DNA of 64,000 nucleotides, taken from positions 1 to 64,000 of the forward strand of contig CAWJDY010000045.1 in the NCBI GenBank assembly GCA_963841705.1. The letters run 5' to 3'. The position numbers were made by a program, and so were the translations under genes. Shown piece after piece: positions 35,412 to 44,365 of the stretch (the stretch's first letter is position 1; every line of letters begins with the position of its first letter). The notes under the pieces are model-generated. The model made no database searches. It saw only the letters and a list, made by a program, of their open reading frames with translations, and was not told the DNA's origin. The stretch is from VAZQ01 sp963841705 (GTDB taxonomy: Bacteria > Pseudomonadota > Alphaproteobacteria > Rhizobiales > Xanthobacteraceae).

Positions 35412-35700
35412 ATGGGGGCTGCCACTTCAACCCGCGCCGAGCAACCCCCCGCGCTTCGCGACTACGCCGATGCTCACGGCCTCGCATACCTATGGGAGGG
35501 CACGGACGGGCGGCATAGCGGAACGGTTCCGAGTTTCAGGTACTCGGAAGCGAACAAGAACTCGGGAATCGTATGGGATGAAGCGCAATTCCTCGACTAC
35601 ATCAAGAATCCAAAGGCAAAGATTCCCGGTACAATTATGGTATACCCCTATGCCTTGAGAACCCGAAAATCGGCAGGGTTGATCATGAATGCCGGGCGCA
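35412..35700 (+). pseudogene. Cytochrome c C-terminal remnant
   Basis: GTVPSFRYSEANKNSGIVWDE, shown in part, then EAQFLDYIKNPKAKIPGT and MVYP: the distal part of a class I cytochrome c, where the Met ligand follows the KIPGT segment. The heme-binding CxxCH and all sequence before it are missing, and the end changes frame (LENPK in another frame). The first 25 codons are unrelated. Dead fragment. Confidence 0.75.
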
Positions 35701-35702
35701 CT

Positions 35703-36541
35703 TAGATCGCGCGATCGCACTTTACGATCCCGCCGCTCATCGCGCACTGGCGACGCGATTTGCCCAAGACATCAGCGTGGCCATTTTATCTTATCGGTCG
35801 TTGGCTTTGTGGATGCTTGGCTATCCCGAGGCCGCGCTCGTTGACGCTGAGAGCGCGCTCAAGGATGCACGCGAGATCGGCCAAGCCGTCACGCTGATGT
35901 ATGCGCTGTTCCACGGACCGTTGACCCATATGCTCTGCGGAAATTACCCGACAGCAACCATGGAGGCGGATGAGTCTGTCGCATTGGCGGAAGCAAAGGG
36001 CGCGTTGGTCTTTAAGGCGCTTGGAATGCTGGCGCAGGGCTACTCATTCGCCCTGACCGGCAAAGCCGCTGATGCAATCCAGGTGATCGCCTCCAGTATT
36101 ACCGCATTGCGGACAACCGGAGCAGCGTTGTGGGTGCCGCTATCTTTGTCATATTTGGCGAGGTCGTATGCGGAGCTTGGCCAATACGATGATGCTTGGC
36201 GCTGCATTGGCGAAGCGATGACAGCGGTGGAAACAACCAAGGAGAAGTGGTGGGAGGCCGAGGTCCATCGCGTGGCCGGCAAAATCGCGCTCAAATCCCC
36301 CGAACCGGATGCAGCCAAGGCGCAGGCGTATTTCGAGCGCGCGCTCGCAGTTGCGCGTGAGCAGCAGGCAAAGTCTTGGGAGCTTCGCGCGGCGATGAGC
36401 CTAGCGCGGCTGTGGCGCGATCAGGGCAAGCCGGATGAGGCCCGCGATCTCCTCGCTCCGGTCTATGGCTGGTTCACCGAGGGCTTCGACACGCTTGACC
36501 TGAAAGAGGCCAAGGCCTTGCTCAGCGCGCTGGCATCATGA
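35703..36541 (+). pseudogene. Adenylate/guanylate cyclase-type TPR protein, C-terminal remnant
   Basis: Open frame of about 279 codons reading LDRAIALYDPAAHRALATRF, YRSLALWMLGYPEAALVDAE, LTGKAADAIQVIASSITALR, YAELGQYDDAWRCIGEAMTA, AYFERALAVAREQQAKSWEL and ending LLSALAS. This is the TPR-rich tail of the large multidomain proteins (class III cyclase domain, AAA/ATPase, TPR) that are abundant in Bradyrhizobium. Cyclase and ATPase parts are absent, and the 5' end abuts the cytochrome c remnant. An internal ATG at 35777 could still yield a soluble 254-residue TPR protein, so residual function cannot be excluded. Confidence 0.7.
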
Positions 36542-36820
36542 GGGGGCATGTGGTCGCGTTGGAGTCGGCATGGAATGTCGGCTCCTGGCACTAACCGGCC
36601 GTGTGGCGTGTCCGGAAGATTTGGTACCGATCGGGGAACAGCGGACATAACTCGGCTGATTATCCTCCGCCTCTCTACGCAGCCATCAAGCCTACTCGCA
36701 CCACCCCTCCTCAGTATTTTTTCTTAGCTTGGCAGCCGCAGCTCGCCGTCAAGGGACAAAGCCCTTGACCGCTCGCCTGGCCGACTGCCGAGCTGGTAGA
36801 CATGCTCTCGCATAGCGGGC

Positions 36821-36865
36821 GGTCGCGGCCGTGAAAGCCTGTACAAGGCGCTTTCCGCGGACGAC
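36821..36865 (+). pseudogene. Addiction-module antidote scrap
   Basis: GRGRESLYKALSADD in one frame, like the end of the helix-turn-helix in HI1420-type antitoxins (GLGRESLYKALSADGNP). The frame is not supported before or after. Confidence 0.4.
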
Positions 36866-37152
36866 CTGCTAGAGCCGCAGCAATACGGTGGCGCGCTCAG
36901 GCTCGACCCGACGAAATTTTGCTCGACAATATTTTTCTCGACAATGAACCGCGACTCATGTATAAAGGCGCATCCTTCAGATGTGTCTTCAAAAGCCCGG
37001 TGCGGATTACTGCGCCGGTTGTGCTCTTGGCTGCTGCGGTGAGGAGACTGTCATGCCGGCGATCCGCGATGCGAGCGCTGGCGGGCCGATGCCCGGGGGG
37101 ACGCGCTTGCGAAACGACGGGATTTTGCCGATTCAACTCAAACGAGAAGAAA

Positions 37153-37182
37153 TCCCTGTAAATTTCCTGTTGTTTACAGGGA
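37153..37182. repeat. Hairpin repeat tccctgtaaa...tttacaggga
   Basis: Perfect 10-base inverted repeat with a ttcctgttg-type loop. A partial copy (aaatccctgtaaag) is at 13482-13495, inside the first codons of the multicopper oxidase. Confidence 0.6.
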
Positions 37183-37635
37183 GCCTCGATTTCGCTCTCG
37201 CATCAGTTGCAATTGCAAACGAACGCGGGGACCGGCTGCTGCGAGTGCGGTTTGATTCTACGGTTGGCTGTCGCAGGTCTAATGGGCAACCATTTTTGCC
37301 ATTTTGCGCAAACGAACCTAAATGCGCAAACGAAGCCAATGGCAAAACCGTAGTGAAAACAATGTTTGAATATGAACGGAGCCAACCTGGAGAATGTTTG
37401 GCCGCAGGAGCCCGACAGCGCGCCATGCAGGAGAGCATTTTGGCCGAACGAACCCAAGGCACGATTCCTCGCGTTGTTCCCGCGCCTGACGAGTACGCAG
37501 CTGGTCCAGCGATTTATGGTCCAAGGGGACGTTGTTCACAACAAAGTAGCGTCCGACCGCTCGCGCAGCCTGTGCTCGGACGGCGCATAGCGCCGATCCG
37601 AGTGCTCGCGCCCCCGGAATGACGGATAAAGCAAG

Positions 37636-38694
37636 GTGTGGCGTCTGATGCTGGCGGATCGGATCGAAGGCAAGTGGATCGACGCTTTCTGCGAAATATT
37701 TGCAAGCTGCGGCGTCACGCAGGGCGACACTGCGGCCATCCTCTCGGAGACACAGTCGCGGGCGCTCAACGTTGAGCTCGCCGAGCTTGCGCTGCTGCGG
37801 CTTGGTGCGCGGCCCTTCCACATCGTGGTGCCGACGCCGGCGAACCGGCACCCGGTGCCGGTGCGCTCGACCGGAGCCAGCGAAGCGATCGGCGGGCTGG
37901 AGCCCGTGGTCTCCGCGCTCGGCCGCTCGGGTTTCGTGGTCGACTGCACGCTGGAAGGCCTGATGCACGCGCCGGAGACGCCGGAGATCCTGCACGCGGG
38001 CGCCCGCATCCTGGTGATCTCGAATGAGCACCCGGAGGCGCTGGAGCGCATGCGTCCGGATCCCGCGCTCGCAACGCGCGTGCGTGCGGCGGCGAAAATG
38101 GTCCGCTCGGGCAAGCGCATGGCGGTCGCCTCGGCGGCGGGCACCAGTCTCGACATCGACCTTGCGGGCGCGACCACGGTCGGCATCTGGGGCTGGACCG
38201 ACAAGCCCGGCACATTGGCCCATTGGCCGGGCGGCATCGTCGTAAGCTTCCCCAAGGCTGGCAGCGTGAACGGCACGCTGGTGCTCGACCGCGGCGACGT
38301 CAATCTCACCTTCAAGCGCTATCTGCAGGATCCGATCAGGCTCACCTTGCGCGACGACTACGTGACGGAGATCGACGGCGAGGGAGCGGATGCCGCAATG
38401 ATGCGCGGCTATCTCGCGGCCTGGGGCGACCGCGAAGCCTATGCCGTTTCCCACGTCGGCTTCGGCATGAATCCGAAGGCGCGCTACGAGGCGCTGGCGA
38501 TGTACGACCAGCGCGATACGAACGGCACCGAGATCCGCGCTGTCGCCGGAAACTTCCTGTTCTCCACCGGCGCCAACGAGTTTGCCGGCCGCTACACCGC
38601 CGGTCATTTCGACATCCCGGTAATGAAGACGACCATCACGATCGACAACACCGTCGTGGTGCGCGACGGCGTTCTGCAGGACGTGTTCGGGTAA
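37636..38694 (+). CDS. 2,5-dihydroxypyridine 5,6-dioxygenase (NicX)-like protein
   Basis: 352 residues from the GTG at 37636; the ATG at 37648 is an alternative start. It belongs to the M29-like/NicX family of Fe(II) ring-cleaving dioxygenases. H273 (SHVGFGMNP), H324 and D326 (AGHFDIP) are placed like the iron ligands His265, His318 and Asp320 of Pseudomonas NicX. The N-terminal half carries the family's repeated Rossmann-like units (VVPTPANRHPVPVRSTGA, ILVISNEHPEALERMRPDP). In nicotinate catabolism NicX opens 2,5-dihydroxypyridine to N-formylmaleamate. No nicA, nicB, nicC, nicD or nicF is nearby, so the substrate may differ. Confidence 0.8.
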   Translation: MWRLMLADRIEGKWIDAFCEIFASCGVTQGDTAAILSETQSRALNVELAELALLRLGARPFHIVVPTPANRHPVPVRSTGASEAIGGLEPVVSALGRSGFVVDCTLEGLMHAPETPEILHAGARILVISNEHPEALERMRPDPALATRVRAAAKMVRSGKRMAVASAAGTSLDIDLAGATTVGIWGWTDKPGTLAHWPGGIVVSFPKAGSVNGTLVLDRGDVNLTFKRYLQDPIRLTLRDDYVTEIDGEGADAAMMRGYLAAWGDREAYAVSHVGFGMNPKARYEALAMYDQRDTNGTEIRAVAGNFLFSTGANEFAGRYTAGHFDIPVMKTTITIDNTVVVRDGVLQDVFG

Positions 38695-39099
38695 GGCGCG
38701 GCAAACGAACGCATCGCGGCGCCCTGTTCCCCGCATGTCGCTGCGCTCATGCGGGCTACAAGTCCGTAACCCGTAGCCCGGATGAGCGAAGCGATATCCG
38801 GGGGAAAAGAGTGCCTCGCCCTACGAGGAATCCGGCTCCGGCAGTACGGGCGGCCGGGTGAAGCCGAGGAATCCGAGCATGGCGACGAAGCCCTTGAGCC
38901 GCTCGCGACGACCACCGCCGAGAACGGCAATCCGCATCGGCCGCGCTTGAGGTTATGGATTCCGGGCTCGCCGGCATGTAGGGGCGGGTTTGAAACCCGC
39001 CCCTACAATCGCCGGCACCCCGGAATGACGGGCAGGATGACCTGTGGCAGAATACGATGACATCCGACAGGTTCTTCAGGCTGAGGCGAGCGCATTCCC
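38695..39099. repeat. Intergenic region with three repeat types
   Basis: No gene. 38773-38802 is the common rhizobial repeat gtagcccggatgagcgaagc...tatccggg, preceded by a related inverted block (gcatgtcgctgcgctcatgc). 38952-39032 is a composite: ttatggattccgggctcgcc, then a perfect copy of the 29-base palindrome at 38978-39006, then caatcgccggcaccccggaa. The palindrome thus sits inside another repeat that has a hairpin (ggcaagtcgg) at this point in the 4.8-kb and 53-kb copies. Confidence 0.65.
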
Positions 39100-39972
39100 A
39101 TGACCACGGCAATCAAGCTTCACGATATCACGGTCCAGCCGGTCGTCGAACAGCAAGCTCCGTTCTTTGATGTGCTGGAATTCTTCCCCACGCTGACCAA
39201 GGAGCTCCTCGAGGAGAACCGCTCCTGGCTGGAGCCCACGTTCATCGATCCCGAGACCGGCCGGCTCGTTCTGTGCGTGCAGGGCTTTGTGATCAAGACG
39301 CCCGATCACAACATCCTGATCGATTCCTGCGTCGGCAATGACAAGCCGCGTCCGGCACGGCCGTTCTGGAACTTGATGAAGAGCGACCGCTTCGAGAAGA
39401 GCCTCGCGGCCGCCGGTCTGACCGTCAACGACATCGATTACGTGATGTGCACGCATCTGCACGTTGACCACGTGGGCTGGAACACGCGGCTTGAGAACGG
39501 GCGCTGGGTACCGACCTTTCCCAAGGCGAGATACGTCATCGCCGATCGCGAGCTCGCCTATTGGACGCAGAAGGAGAAGGAGGACCCGGCGGGCGTGCCT
39601 TGGATCACCGACTCGGTGCTCCCCATTGTCGAAGCCCAACGCGCCCAGATCGTGAAGAGCGATTTTGCGCTTAACGAAGCGGTGCAGTTCCTTCCCACCC
39701 CCGGCCATACCATCGACCATTACTCGGTGCTGGTGGGTCGTCCTGGCGAGGACGTTCTCATCACCGGCGACATGATCCACTCGCCAATTCAAGGACGCTA
39801 TCCCGAACTCGGCATGCGCGCCGATTATGACTCGCCGCAGGCGGGAAAGACGCGCCGCCAGGTGTTCGACCGGTTCTGTGACGAACCTACCTTGATGTGG
39901 GTGACGCACTTCCCCTCGCCCTCGACTGGCCGCGTGCGCCGCTGGGGCAACGGCTACAAATTCGTGGCATGA
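39100..39972 (+). CDS. MBL-fold metallo-hydrolase
   Basis: 290 residues. Metal motif THLHVDHVGWNT (HxHxDH, about 126-131), then His in LPTPGHTIDHYS, Asp in LITGDMIHSP and His in WVTHFPSPSTG. The N-terminal LVLCVQGFVIKTPDHNILIDSCVGND is typical of the quinolone-hydrolase/AHL-lactonase-like branch of the family. No signal peptide. Such enzymes hydrolyse lactones, thioesters or related esters; the substrate cannot be named. Separate operon, with a tandem repeat just after the stop. Confidence 0.87.
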   Translation: MTTAIKLHDITVQPVVEQQAPFFDVLEFFPTLTKELLEENRSWLEPTFIDPETGRLVLCVQGFVIKTPDHNILIDSCVGNDKPRPARPFWNLMKSDRFEKSLAAAGLTVNDIDYVMCTHLHVDHVGWNTRLENGRWVPTFPKARYVIADRELAYWTQKEKEDPAGVPWITDSVLPIVEAQRAQIVKSDFALNEAVQFLPTPGHTIDHYSVLVGRPGEDVLITGDMIHSPIQGRYPELGMRADYDSPQAGKTRRQVFDRFCDEPTLMWVTHFPSPSTGRVRRWGNGYKFVA

Positions 39973-40003
39973 GTTGGGGGTTACCTCCCCCTGAAAGGGC
40001 GGA

Positions 40004-40080
40004 GAGCCTGCCCCGGACTTGATCCGGGAGCCTGCCCCGGACTTGACTTGATCCGGGAGCCTGCCCCGGACTTGATCCGG
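40004..40080. repeat. Three tandem copies of a 24-29 base repeat
   Basis: Units gagcctgccccggacttgat-ccgg at 40004-40027, 40028-40056 (with an extra acttg) and 40057-40080. Each contains the ccccggacttgatccgg palindrome. Located between the MBL and DMT genes; may fold into terminator-like hairpins. Confidence 0.85.
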
Positions 40081-40136
40081 GGTCGGCGACCTCCCCCACA
40101 CTTAATCTTCCAGGTAGTGCGCCAACCACCTGGAGT

Positions 40137-41063
40137 ATGAAGCCGCCACCTTTGATATTGCCGGGGCAGGAGGAAGGCTTGGGCGAGTGGTTTGGTGTCG
40201 GGATAGCCATTCTCTCCAGCGCGCTGGGAGGAACGGCCGCGGCGGTCACGCGCTATCTGGTTGGTGATGCCGATCCCCTCACGCTCGCCATCCTGCGATG
40301 GGGAATCGGCTTTCTCTGCGTGCTGCCGGTCGCCATCCTTATGCGCGTGGCATGGCCGAAGCGAAGCGATTGGCCGGCAGTTGCCGCACTGGGTGTCTGC
40401 TTTTTCGGGCTGTTCTTCATCTTCTACAATATCGCTGTCGGCTACACCACGGCGGCCCGCGCGAGCCTCGCGCTCTCGACATTGCCGCTGCAGACGACGC
40501 TGGTCGGCGCGCTGCTCGGTGCCGAGCTTCTGACCTGGCGCAAGACCGCAGGCGTCGCCATCGCCATGCTTGGGGTAACGGCAGCGCTCGCATCGGGTCT
40601 GGCGGCAGCGCCGCCCGGCTCCTGGCGCGGGGAGTTGATCATGACCGCGGCAGCCCTCTGCATGGCGGTCTACAACGTGTTGTCGCGTCCCTTGATGAAA
40701 AGATCGAGTGCGCTCGGTTTCCTGACTGTTGGCATGGGATGCGGAGCGGCAGTGCTCGTCCTGGCTGGCCTCGCCAGCGACAGCCTGACCACGCTCGCTC
40801 GCCTTGGGCCGCAGCAATGGATGGCCGGTGCTTACCTGGGAATTGCGGGGGGAGCGATCGCCTTCATCCTCTGGGTGCTTGCGCTCGAGCGCGCGAGCCC
40901 GACGCGCGTGGCCAATACCATGACCGCCAACCCGCTCGCAGCCGCACTGCTGGCAAGCGTGCTCGTTGATGAGCCCATCACGGCAAACCTGGTCGTAGGA
41001 CTCGTCGCCGTGTTTGTCGGGATCTGGGTCGCTACCACGGAGCCGGCGAAGCCCATCATTTAG
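40137..41063 (+). CDS. DMT-family (EamA) transporter
   Basis: 308 residues with ten predicted membrane helices in two EamA repeats: first half FGVGIAILSSALGGTAAAVTRYL through TTLVGALLGAELL, second half LIMTAAALCMAVYNVLSRPL through NLVVGLVAVFVGIWVAT. The charged RYLVGDADPLTLAILRWGIG loop and the NPLAAALLASVLVDEPIT segment are family hallmarks. It exports amino acids, nucleobases or metabolites in characterised relatives. Start at 40137 places a short cytoplasmic N-terminus before helix 1; an in-frame alternative cannot be excluded. Confidence 0.87.
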   Translation: MKPPPLILPGQEEGLGEWFGVGIAILSSALGGTAAAVTRYLVGDADPLTLAILRWGIGFLCVLPVAILMRVAWPKRSDWPAVAALGVCFFGLFFIFYNIAVGYTTAARASLALSTLPLQTTLVGALLGAELLTWRKTAGVAIAMLGVTAALASGLAAAPPGSWRGELIMTAAALCMAVYNVLSRPLMKRSSALGFLTVGMGCGAAVLVLAGLASDSLTTLARLGPQQWMAGAYLGIAGGAIAFILWVLALERASPTRVANTMTANPLAAALLASVLVDEPITANLVVGLVAVFVGIWVATTEPAKPII

Positions 41064-41213
41064 TCTTCTAAGCGAGCGAGATGCACTTACGTTGATGCCG
41101 CGCATCCTGCTTGGCTCCCTTGCGGGTCGCCCATGTTGCTTTGCAGCAAACAGTATGGCGTGCATAAGTGAGGCGCTGGCTTGACCGGACGGGCTGGTGC
41201 GGCTAACCGGACC

Positions 41214-41246
41214 ACGCGTTCTCTGTTTGAATGAAACAGTACGCGT
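41214..41246. promoter_or_regulatory. Hairpin ACGCGT...CTGTTT/AAACAG...ACGCGT
   Basis: An inverted structure with stem CTGTTT/AAACAG around a gaatg loop, bordered on each side by ACGCGT. No T run follows, so it is not a classical terminator. It may be an operator or RNA element upstream of the small ORF at 41347. The rest of 41064-41346 shows nothing. Confidence 0.35.
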
Positions 41247-41346
41247 TGCAATTTGTTTGAGGAATAAGGGAGGCTGTAGTTCGTTTGGCAGCTACCAAAG
41301 ATATAAAACGAAGCGGCTGATCGCCTGATACACGGGGGAATGCCAC

Positions 41347-41625
41347 ATGAGAAAATCGGATATCCTGACTGGTCCTTGTCAGGGAGGACCATGGGCGGCT
41401 CGCACTCTTGCTTCCACGAACGGCCTGGTCTGGGTGCCGGACGTCAGCCTCGGTTATTACCGCTTCCTGTTCGATGCAGGGGTGTGGCAATGGCGCAATG
41501 GCGACAGCAACGGCCAAGTCAGCCCATTTGCCGGCGGTCGTGCGAACGGAAATGCGGCTGACCTGCCCCGCGGTGGCGCTAGCGCACGCGGACGCGACAA
41601 GGTGCTTGCAACCGCCGACGAGTAG
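41347..41625 (+). CDS. Hypothetical protein
   Basis: 92 residues from ATG 41347. The central part (LVWVPDVSLGYYRFLFDAGV, WQWRNGD) looks protein-like, while the C-terminal third is Gly/Arg/Ala-rich. There is no signal peptide or membrane helix. I do not recognise a family. GGGGGAATGCCAC upstream could serve as a weak ribosome binding site. Confidence 0.35.
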   Translation: MRKSDILTGPCQGGPWAARTLASTNGLVWVPDVSLGYYRFLFDAGVWQWRNGDSNGQVSPFAGGRANGNAADLPRGGASARGRDKVLATADE

Positions 41626-41702
41626 GCCCCGGCTCAGGCGCTGCCCCCTCCTCTCTCTGGATCGTTTTCCCGAGCGACAGCGTCAAGCACCAAAAAGAAG
41701 AG

Positions 41703-43727
41703 TCAGCGACCGGGTTGTCGCCGCCCCGGTGCAGCGGCAGGCGCCGGCGCATGCACCGCGAAAGGCGGCGGCGCCCGACCGACCGTGACCGGGGGCGCAG
41801 CATGGACCGCGGGCGGGGGCGCATGCACGACCGGAGGTGCTGCAGGACGAGGAGGTGCAGCAATTGCGGCGTGCGGAGGGGGCGCTCGCCCGACGGTGGC
41901 CGGAGCTGGCGCGGCATGCACGGCCGGTGGCGGCGGCCGGTGCGCTACGGTCGGAGGCGTTGGAGCGCGATGCACAACGACGGGGGGCGGCGGCGCCGGA
42001 CGGGAAGGTGCAGTGCGTGGAACTGCGCGCCCTGCAGTTTCGGGCGAAGGCACAGCATGGCCGGCTGGGGCCTCTGGCGTGCGCGCGACTGCCGGGGGCG
42101 CTGGACGCGCTGCGGTCGTCGAAGGAGGTGCGGCCTGTGTATCCCGGTTGCCCGCACCCGCTCCGGGTTCCCCAACGGGAGAGCCCGGCAGGTGGTGCGT
42201 GGCGCCGGGCTGCACGAGCGCGGGCGCGTGAGCAAGCGGCTGCGGAGCAGCAGGTGGCGTATGCTGCGCAGCGTGTGGCAGCGCACGCGGCGGAGCGAGC
42301 CGGGCGTTTGCCGTCGGAGCAACGGCGTGAATGGGCGGTCCGGAGGCGTGCGTCTGCGCGTGCGCCGCAGCGAAGGCGCTGCTCGCAATCCCAAACCGGC
42401 GCGCGACCGAGGGAGAAAGGCCGGCGGTAGTCGCGGCCGGCCGTACAGGCAGCGCGCCGGTGACCGGGCGCGCGTCAGCAAGACGCGCCGCAGAGACCGC
42501 TCGCGCATGCGATGCCACGGGTTGTGAGCGGCTCACCACGGAGGCCGGGACCGCGGTGACCGCGCGTCCATTGACAAACTCGTTTAGCCGCGTCCTCTCG
42601 GCCGCGATGGTTTGTCTCGTCCTGATGTTGCTCACATAAGGCGTGTTGATGCTGTGGAAATAACCCAGCGACACGGGATACGCTGGCAGGTACGTTTCGC
42701 CCGGGCCCAAGGGTACCCAGGCGCAGGTGTCTGCCGCCGTGAAGAACGTCACCAGCGCAGGGGCATAGATCGCTGCGATCGGCTCATCGGCCGGTCCATA
42801 GCCCGGCATCCAGGCCCAGCGATCATCGATCATGAGCCAGCGCCCGTAATGGAACGGGGCAAAGCCCCAAGCCTCCTCGTCGATCCACGTCCAGCCCCAG
42901 GGCTCGACCCATCCCCAATAGCCATCGCGGTAGGGAGCCCAGGCCGCCGGCACGTCAGGGTACCAGATATCGCCATGACCTGCGGCTCGCGCCCAGCGGC
43001 CATAGGCGCCGAGCTCTGCCGCGCCGGTCATCGCTGACGCCACTGCCGGAGCACCGCGGCGATGCAGCTTTTCCTGCGCCTCCACCCAGGCCACGAACGC
43101 ATCCGCCGGACCTGCGGCACGCACTTCGGCGCGTATCGTCTGCTCGCCGGAGAGCACCGCCGTCTCGCCCGCGCGCACATCGAGATCGAAACCGTTGCCG
43201 CTGACATGCGCGATGCCGTCAAAGACAGTCACCTGCGAGGCATGCTCGGTATCTCCCGCAATCAGCTCGTAGCGTCCAGCTGTGGCAAGCGTGACCGCCG
43301 CGCGAGCCATCTGGATCTCGTAAGGCTTGCCCCGATCAAGCGAGCGCAGAGCGAGAAACAGCGCGCCCTCGGGCAAGGAAAATTGCGCGGTCGCGTCGTC
43401 GAGAGCGGATACGTCGAGCTCGGTCGAGCTGTCGAGATAGATCCTGTCGGTTGCGACATCGATCGCAGCGTGGGCATTGGGCTCGGTCCAGAACGACTGC
43501 CCGGTGGTGACGGGATAATTGCGCCGTGCGACCTGCCAATAGTTCTGGTCCGCGGTGTGATAGGACACCGTGCCCTCAACCAGCGCGAGCCGGCCGACCC
43601 GCCCGGGCGGATCCTGCGCAACGCCTTGCGCGCAGGATGGACTGGCGAGGAGAGAGGCGCACCCCAACGCCATGACAACCGCTCTGACAATGTGAAGGCA
43701 TGTTTTTCGAGGAACAAAGAGGGTCAT
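41703..43727 (-). CDS. Secreted FecR/DUF6600-type protein with Pro-Ala-rich tail
   Basis: 674 residues from ATG 43727, which opens a signal peptide (TCLHIVRAVVMALGCASLLA, cleavage near CAQG). The frame is open 45 codons further upstream. Residues about 45-210 are FecR-like beta structure (GRVGRLALVEGTVSYHT). Residues about 245-340 contain Trp-rich repeats (WAPYRDGYWGWVEPWGWTWI, WGFAPFHYGRW, WAWMPGYG) of the DUF6600 kind. From about 430 to the end it is a Pro/Ala/His-rich, disordered tail (PPAVHAAP-like repeats). It probably sits in the periplasm or on the envelope. High GC in the tail creates long open frames on the other strand, which I reject. Confidence 0.8.
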   Translation of the reverse strand: MTLFVPRKTCLHIVRAVVMALGCASLLASPSCAQGVAQDPPGRVGRLALVEGTVSYHTADQNYWQVARRNYPVTTGQSFWTEPNAHAAIDVATDRIYLDSSTELDVSALDDATAQFSLPEGALFLALRSLDRGKPYEIQMARAAVTLATAGRYELIAGDTEHASQVTVFDGIAHVSGNGFDLDVRAGETAVLSGEQTIRAEVRAAGPADAFVAWVEAQEKLHRRGAPAVASAMTGAAELGAYGRWARAAGHGDIWYPDVPAAWAPYRDGYWGWVEPWGWTWIDEEAWGFAPFHYGRWLMIDDRWAWMPGYGPADEPIAAIYAPALVTFFTAADTCAWVPLGPGETYLPAYPVSLGYFHSINTPYVSNIRTRQTIAAERTRLNEFVNGRAVTAVPASVVSRSQPVASHARAVSAARLADARPVTGALPVRPAATTAGLSPSVARRFGIASSAFAAAHAQTHASGPPIHAVAPTANARLAPPRALPHAAQHTPPAAPQPLAHAPALVQPGATHHLPGSPVGEPGAGAGNRDTQAAPPSTTAARPAPPAVARTPEAPAGHAVPSPETAGRAVPRTAPSRPAPPPPVVVHRAPTPPTVAHRPPPPAVHAAPAPATVGRAPPPHAAIAAPPRPAAPPVVHAPPPAVHAAPPVTVGRAPPPFAVHAPAPAAAPGRRQPGR

Positions 43728-43882
43728 CGGAGCACCCGCTGCATTGGGTTCTTGGCCCCAGAACGATAAATCCGCTCTTTCATTATGGTTCCCGCACGAC
43801 ATCATCGCGTAATGTCGCACGCATTGTTCCTGATGGTTCTGGTGTAGGATCTCACGCGACAACGAGGTAAGTCGGGGGAAAC

Positions 43883-44077
43883 ATGAACGTTCGAGATGCC
43901 ATTCGTCTCATCGAACCGGATGGCTGGTTTCTCGTCGCCACACGCGGCAGCCACCGGCAATACAAGCATCCTTTCAAGCCAGGGAGGGTCACCATCGCAG
44001 GGAAGGCGTCTGATGACCTTGCGCCTGGAACATTGAACAGTATTTTGAAGCAGGCAGGCCTTAAGGAGCCTCACTGA
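43883..44077 (+). CDS. hicA: HicA-family toxin
   Basis: 64 residues: MNVRDAIRLIEPDGWFLVAT, RGSHRQYKHP, KASDDLAPGTLNSILKQAGL. The catalytic His of HicA lies in GSHRQYKHP. The family is a dsRBD-like mRNA interferase that cleaves transcripts. The stop TGA overlaps the first base of the antitoxin ATG at 44077. Toxin-first order and coupling are typical of hicAB. Confidence 0.88.
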   Translation: MNVRDAIRLIEPDGWFLVATRGSHRQYKHPFKPGRVTIAGKASDDLAPGTLNSILKQAGLKEPH

Positions 44078-44283
44078 TGCGCTATGTCATCGTCATCGAA
44101 AAAACGGATCGTAACTACTCCGCCTATGTTCCGGACCTTCCGGGGTGTGTCGCGACAGGCGCTACGGTCGAGGAAGTTGAGCGCGAAATCCTGGACGCGA
44201 TGCGGTTTCACATCCGGGGATTGGAACAAGATGGCTTGCCGGTGCCCAAGCCGACGAGCATCGCTCAGTACGTCGAGACTTGA
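44077..44283 (+). CDS. hicB: HicB-family antitoxin
   Basis: 68 residues: MRYVIVIEKTDRNYSAYVPD, LPGCVATGATVEEVEREI, HIRGLEQDGLPVPKPTS. A partial RNase-H-like HicB fold that binds HicA. It ends right after this domain, so it lacks the C-terminal HTH or RHH DNA-binding domain of longer HicB proteins. Autoregulation by this protein alone is therefore unlikely. Confidence 0.88.
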   Translation: MRYVIVIEKTDRNYSAYVPDLPGCVATGATVEEVEREILDAMRFHIRGLEQDGLPVPKPTSIAQYVET

Positions 44284-44327
44284 ATGGCGGACAAACTCAC
44301 GGACCGGCTCAGTTTCGTAACTCGGAT

Positions 44328-44356
44328 GTAGTGGATTTGAAACCCGTCCCTGCAGC
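44328..44356. repeat. Degenerate copy of the 29-base palindrome
   Basis: gtagtggatttgaaacccgt followed by ccctgcag; arms partly decayed. Between hicB and the convergent acyl-CoA ligase. Confidence 0.55.
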
Positions 44357-44365
44357 CCTGGCAAA

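Larger units (their letters stand above)
36542..37635. other. Gene-poor stretch with antitoxin scrap and palindromes
   Basis: No complete gene in 1.1 kb. 36821-36865 (plus strand) reads GRGRESLYKALSADD, the recognition-helix segment of HigA/HI1420-type addiction antidotes, with nothing usable around it. 37153-37182 is a perfect hairpin, tccctgtaaa / tttacaggga, a motif seen in part at 13482. 37550-37625 is a copy of the repeat at 1-65 in the opposite orientation, ending ccccggaatgacgg. Confidence 0.55.

Noticed and set aside
37318..38736. 472-codon minus-strand open frame opposite the NicX-like gene
   Set aside because: High-GC antisense shadow; low-complexity Arg/His/Ala composition and no recognisable motif.
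40004..40080. CRISPR-like array
   Set aside because: Units are directly adjacent with no spacers; no cas genes in the window.
41785..42231. Gly/Ala-rich open frames opposite the DUF6600-like tail
   Set aside because: Result of the repetitive Pro/Ala/His codons on the minus strand.
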